Of a stretch of DNA of 16,536 nucleotides, positions 15,189 to 16,536 are shown piece after piece. Each line of letters starts with the position of its first letter. Positions within the stretch are counted from its first letter, which is position 1. This DNA comes from Novosphingobium sp. GTDB lineage: Bacteria; Pseudomonadota; Alphaproteobacteria; Sphingomonadales; Sphingomonadaceae. The stretch lies in contig JADYXV010000134.1 in assembly GCA_020853995.1 (NCBI GenBank), forward strand, positions 1-16,536. The letters run 5' to 3'. The translations under genes were made by a program, and so were the position numbers. Below the pieces are notes generated by a model. That model did not search any database. It was not told the DNA's origin and saw nothing but the letters and a program-made list of their open reading frames with translations.

Positions 15189-15512
15189 CTACTTGGCCCC
15201 TTTCGCTGTGGCAACTTCGGGTGGAAGCATTGCCGCAAGATGATTTTCGATCTGCTTGGCAAGGCCCAGCGTACCGTTGTTCGATGCGATTTCTGCAAAG
15301 CGTTCGTCGCGCATCTGCACGAATGTCTGGTCCATCTGGCCAAACAGGCCATCGCTGTCGAGGCTGGCCGCGCGCGCGCTAGCCAGCATCTGCCGCAGGA
15401 AGATCGCCTCGAACTGCTTGGCAGCACCTGCCAGCTTTTCGCGGTCGGTTGGCACTTTGGGGCCAAGCGTCAGGCCGGATGAGGCCGTGGTGGTTGTGGC
15501 TGCAACGCTCAT
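15189..15512 (-). CDS. flgJ: Rod-binding protein, FlgJ N-terminal-domain type (no muramidase domain)
   Basis: The 107-residue protein consists only of the rod-binding domain, with LAGAAKQFEAIFLRQMLASA at about 27-46, GLFGQMDQTFVQMRDERFA around 55-73, and a helical end with GLAKQIENHLA. The peptidoglycan hydrolase domain fused to this module in gammaproteobacterial FlgJ is missing, as is usual in Alphaproteobacteria (Caulobacter calls the short form CheL). A separate lytic enzyme must therefore open the wall for the rod, and none is encoded in this window. The ATG shares one base with the flgI stop (TGATG), implying coupling, and flgK follows after 3 nt. Confidence 0.9.
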   Translation of the reverse strand: MSVAATTTTASSGLTLGPKVPTDREKLAGAAKQFEAIFLRQMLASARAASLDSDGLFGQMDQTFVQMRDERFAEIASNNGTLGLAKQIENHLAAMLPPEVATAKGAK

Positions 15513-16536
15513 CAGATCACCACCATTTCGGCTTTCAGCGCGCCTGCCTGTTTCAGCGCCTCAAGGATCGCGACAAGGTCTGACGGGCTGGTGCCCAGCT
15601 TGTTCAGCGCATCGACCAGCGATGACAGCGAAGCACCGGGCTTGAACAAGGTAACCTTGTTGCCTTCTTCTTTCACGTCGATCTGGCTGGCTGGCGTCAC
15701 CACAGTCTGCCCGCGGCCTAGCGCATTGGGTTGCGAAACCTGGCTTTTCTCGTCAATTTTTACCACGAGCCTGCCGTGGCTGATCGCTGCGGGCGACAAG
15801 CGCACCGCGTTGTTGATCACCACTGTGCCGGTGCGGCTGTTGACGATGACCCGTGCGGCCGTTTCCGCAGGCGTGATCTCAAGCATCTCGATTGATGCCA
15901 TTGCCGTTGCACGTGAATCAGCGCCCGCAGGCAGGCGCAGGGCAAGGGTGATACCGTCTTCGATGGTGGCCGATTGCGGGAAGCGCGAATTTATCGCATC
16001 GCGCACGCGCTGTGCGGTCAGGAAATCGGCGTCGAACAGGTTCCAGCGCAGCACTTCGCCGCTATCGAAGCCTGAAGACACCGCGCGTTCGACCGTGGCC
16101 CCTTCGGCAATGCGACCCACGGTTGGGACGTTGACAGTCAGCTGCGAGCCATCGCGCGCGGCAATACCAAGGCCGCCGACGGCCAGGTTGCCCTGCGCCA
16201 TCGCATAGATCTGTCCATCTGCGCCATAAAGCGGTGCCATGATCAAAGCGCCGCCGCGCAAGGACTTGGCCTTGCCCAGCGTGGATACGGTGATGTCGAT
16301 GCGCTGGCCGGGTTTGGCAAAGGCGGGCAGATCTGCCGTGATCACCACGGCAGCTGCGTTCTTCAGCCCCGGCGAAATGCCTGGCGGCAATTGCACGCCA
16401 AGGCGGCCTGCGGTGCCGCGCATCGCCTGGGTCAGATATTCAAGGTTGTCATCGCCAGTGCCGGCAAGACCAACGACAATGCCATAGCCCGTCAATTGGT
16501 TGGCGCGCACGCCCTGGAACTCGCCCAGATCGCGTA
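15512..16536 (-). CDS. flgI: Flagellar P-ring protein FlgI, 5' end outside window
   Basis: The frame is open to the right edge and gives 340 visible residues starting RDLGEFQGVRANQLTGYGIV, which matches the FlgI sequence just after the signal peptide. Only about 25-30 residues, including the secretion signal, are missing. Typical segments are GLAGTGDDNLEYLTQAM, KNAAAVVITADLPAFAKPGQ, AKSLRGGALIMAPLYGADGQ and the C-terminal LVAILEALKQAGALKAEMVV. FlgI is exported by Sec to the periplasm and forms the P-ring bushing around the rod at the peptidoglycan. A GTG at 16510 exists but cannot be the true start, because the homology continues upstream of it. The stop overlaps the flgJ ATG by one base. Confidence 0.96.
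   Translation of the reverse strand, partial: RDLGEFQGVRANQLTGYGIVVGLAGTGDDNLEYLTQAMRGTAGRLGVQLPPGISPGLKNAAAVVITADLPAFAKPGQRIDITVSTLGKAKSLRGGALIMAPLYGADGQIYAMAQGNLAVGGLGIAARDGSQLTVNVPTVGRIAEGATVERAVSSGFDSGEVLRWNLFDADFLTAQRVRDAINSRFPQSATIEDGITLALRLPAGADSRATAMASIEMLEITPAETAARVIVNSRTGTVVINNAVRLSPAAISHGRLVVKIDEKSQVSQPNALGRGQTVVTPASQIDVKEEGNKVTLFKPGASLSSLVDALNKLGTSPSDLVAILEALKQAGALKAEMVVI

Noticed and set aside
16508..16510. GTG as the start codon of flgI
   Set aside because: FlgI-like sequence (RDLGEFQG) continues upstream to the window edge, so the true start and signal peptide lie outside.
1..16536. Mobile element, phage, CRISPR, toxin-antitoxin or RNA genes
   Set aside because: The window is filled by recognisable flagellar and two-component genes on tight spacing; no transposase, direct-repeat array, attachment-site duplication or tRNA-like fold was seen.

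Overview
The window is a dense, GC-rich flagellar gene cluster with almost no spare DNA. Family assignments, gene order and the company of an HWE-type histidine kinase point to an alphaproteobacterium, most likely of the Sphingomonadales (Novosphingobium/Sphingopyxis/Erythrobacter-like). The order is an inference from protein style; no marker gene is present to prove it.

Region 1 (1-7833, all minus strand) is one operon. It reads a receiver-less sigma-54 activator of the FlbD/FleQ type, then fliE, fliF, fliG, fliH, fliI, fliJ and the start of fliK, which runs off the left edge. It covers the MS ring, the rotor, the export ATPase complex and hook-length control. Neighbouring genes overlap by 1-8 nt or lie up to 33 nt apart, so translational coupling is likely.

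Region 2 (7834-8072) is a 239-nt divergent intergenic region between that operon and the flagellin gene. It holds two sigma-28-like promoter candidates facing away from each other and, between them, a CGGCA-N6-TGCCG palindrome. Region 3 (8073-8972, plus) is a small flagellin gene with a good Shine-Dalgarno sequence, followed by a hairpin and a strong intrinsic terminator.

Region 4 (about 9046-11142) is a convergent two-component module: a stand-alone receiver protein (plus) and a GAF-PAS-HWE histidine kinase (minus). Both genes are preceded by sequences resembling the alphaproteobacterial general stress response (EcfG) promoter. This is the least ordinary part of the window.

Region 5 (11183-16536, minus) reads flgI (5' end outside the window), flgJ, flgK, flgL, motA, motB. 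It encodes the P ring, a rod-binding factor without a muramidase domain, the hook-filament junction proteins and the stator. I see no mobile element, CRISPR array, tRNA or rRNA, and no gene-free stretch longer than about 240 nt.
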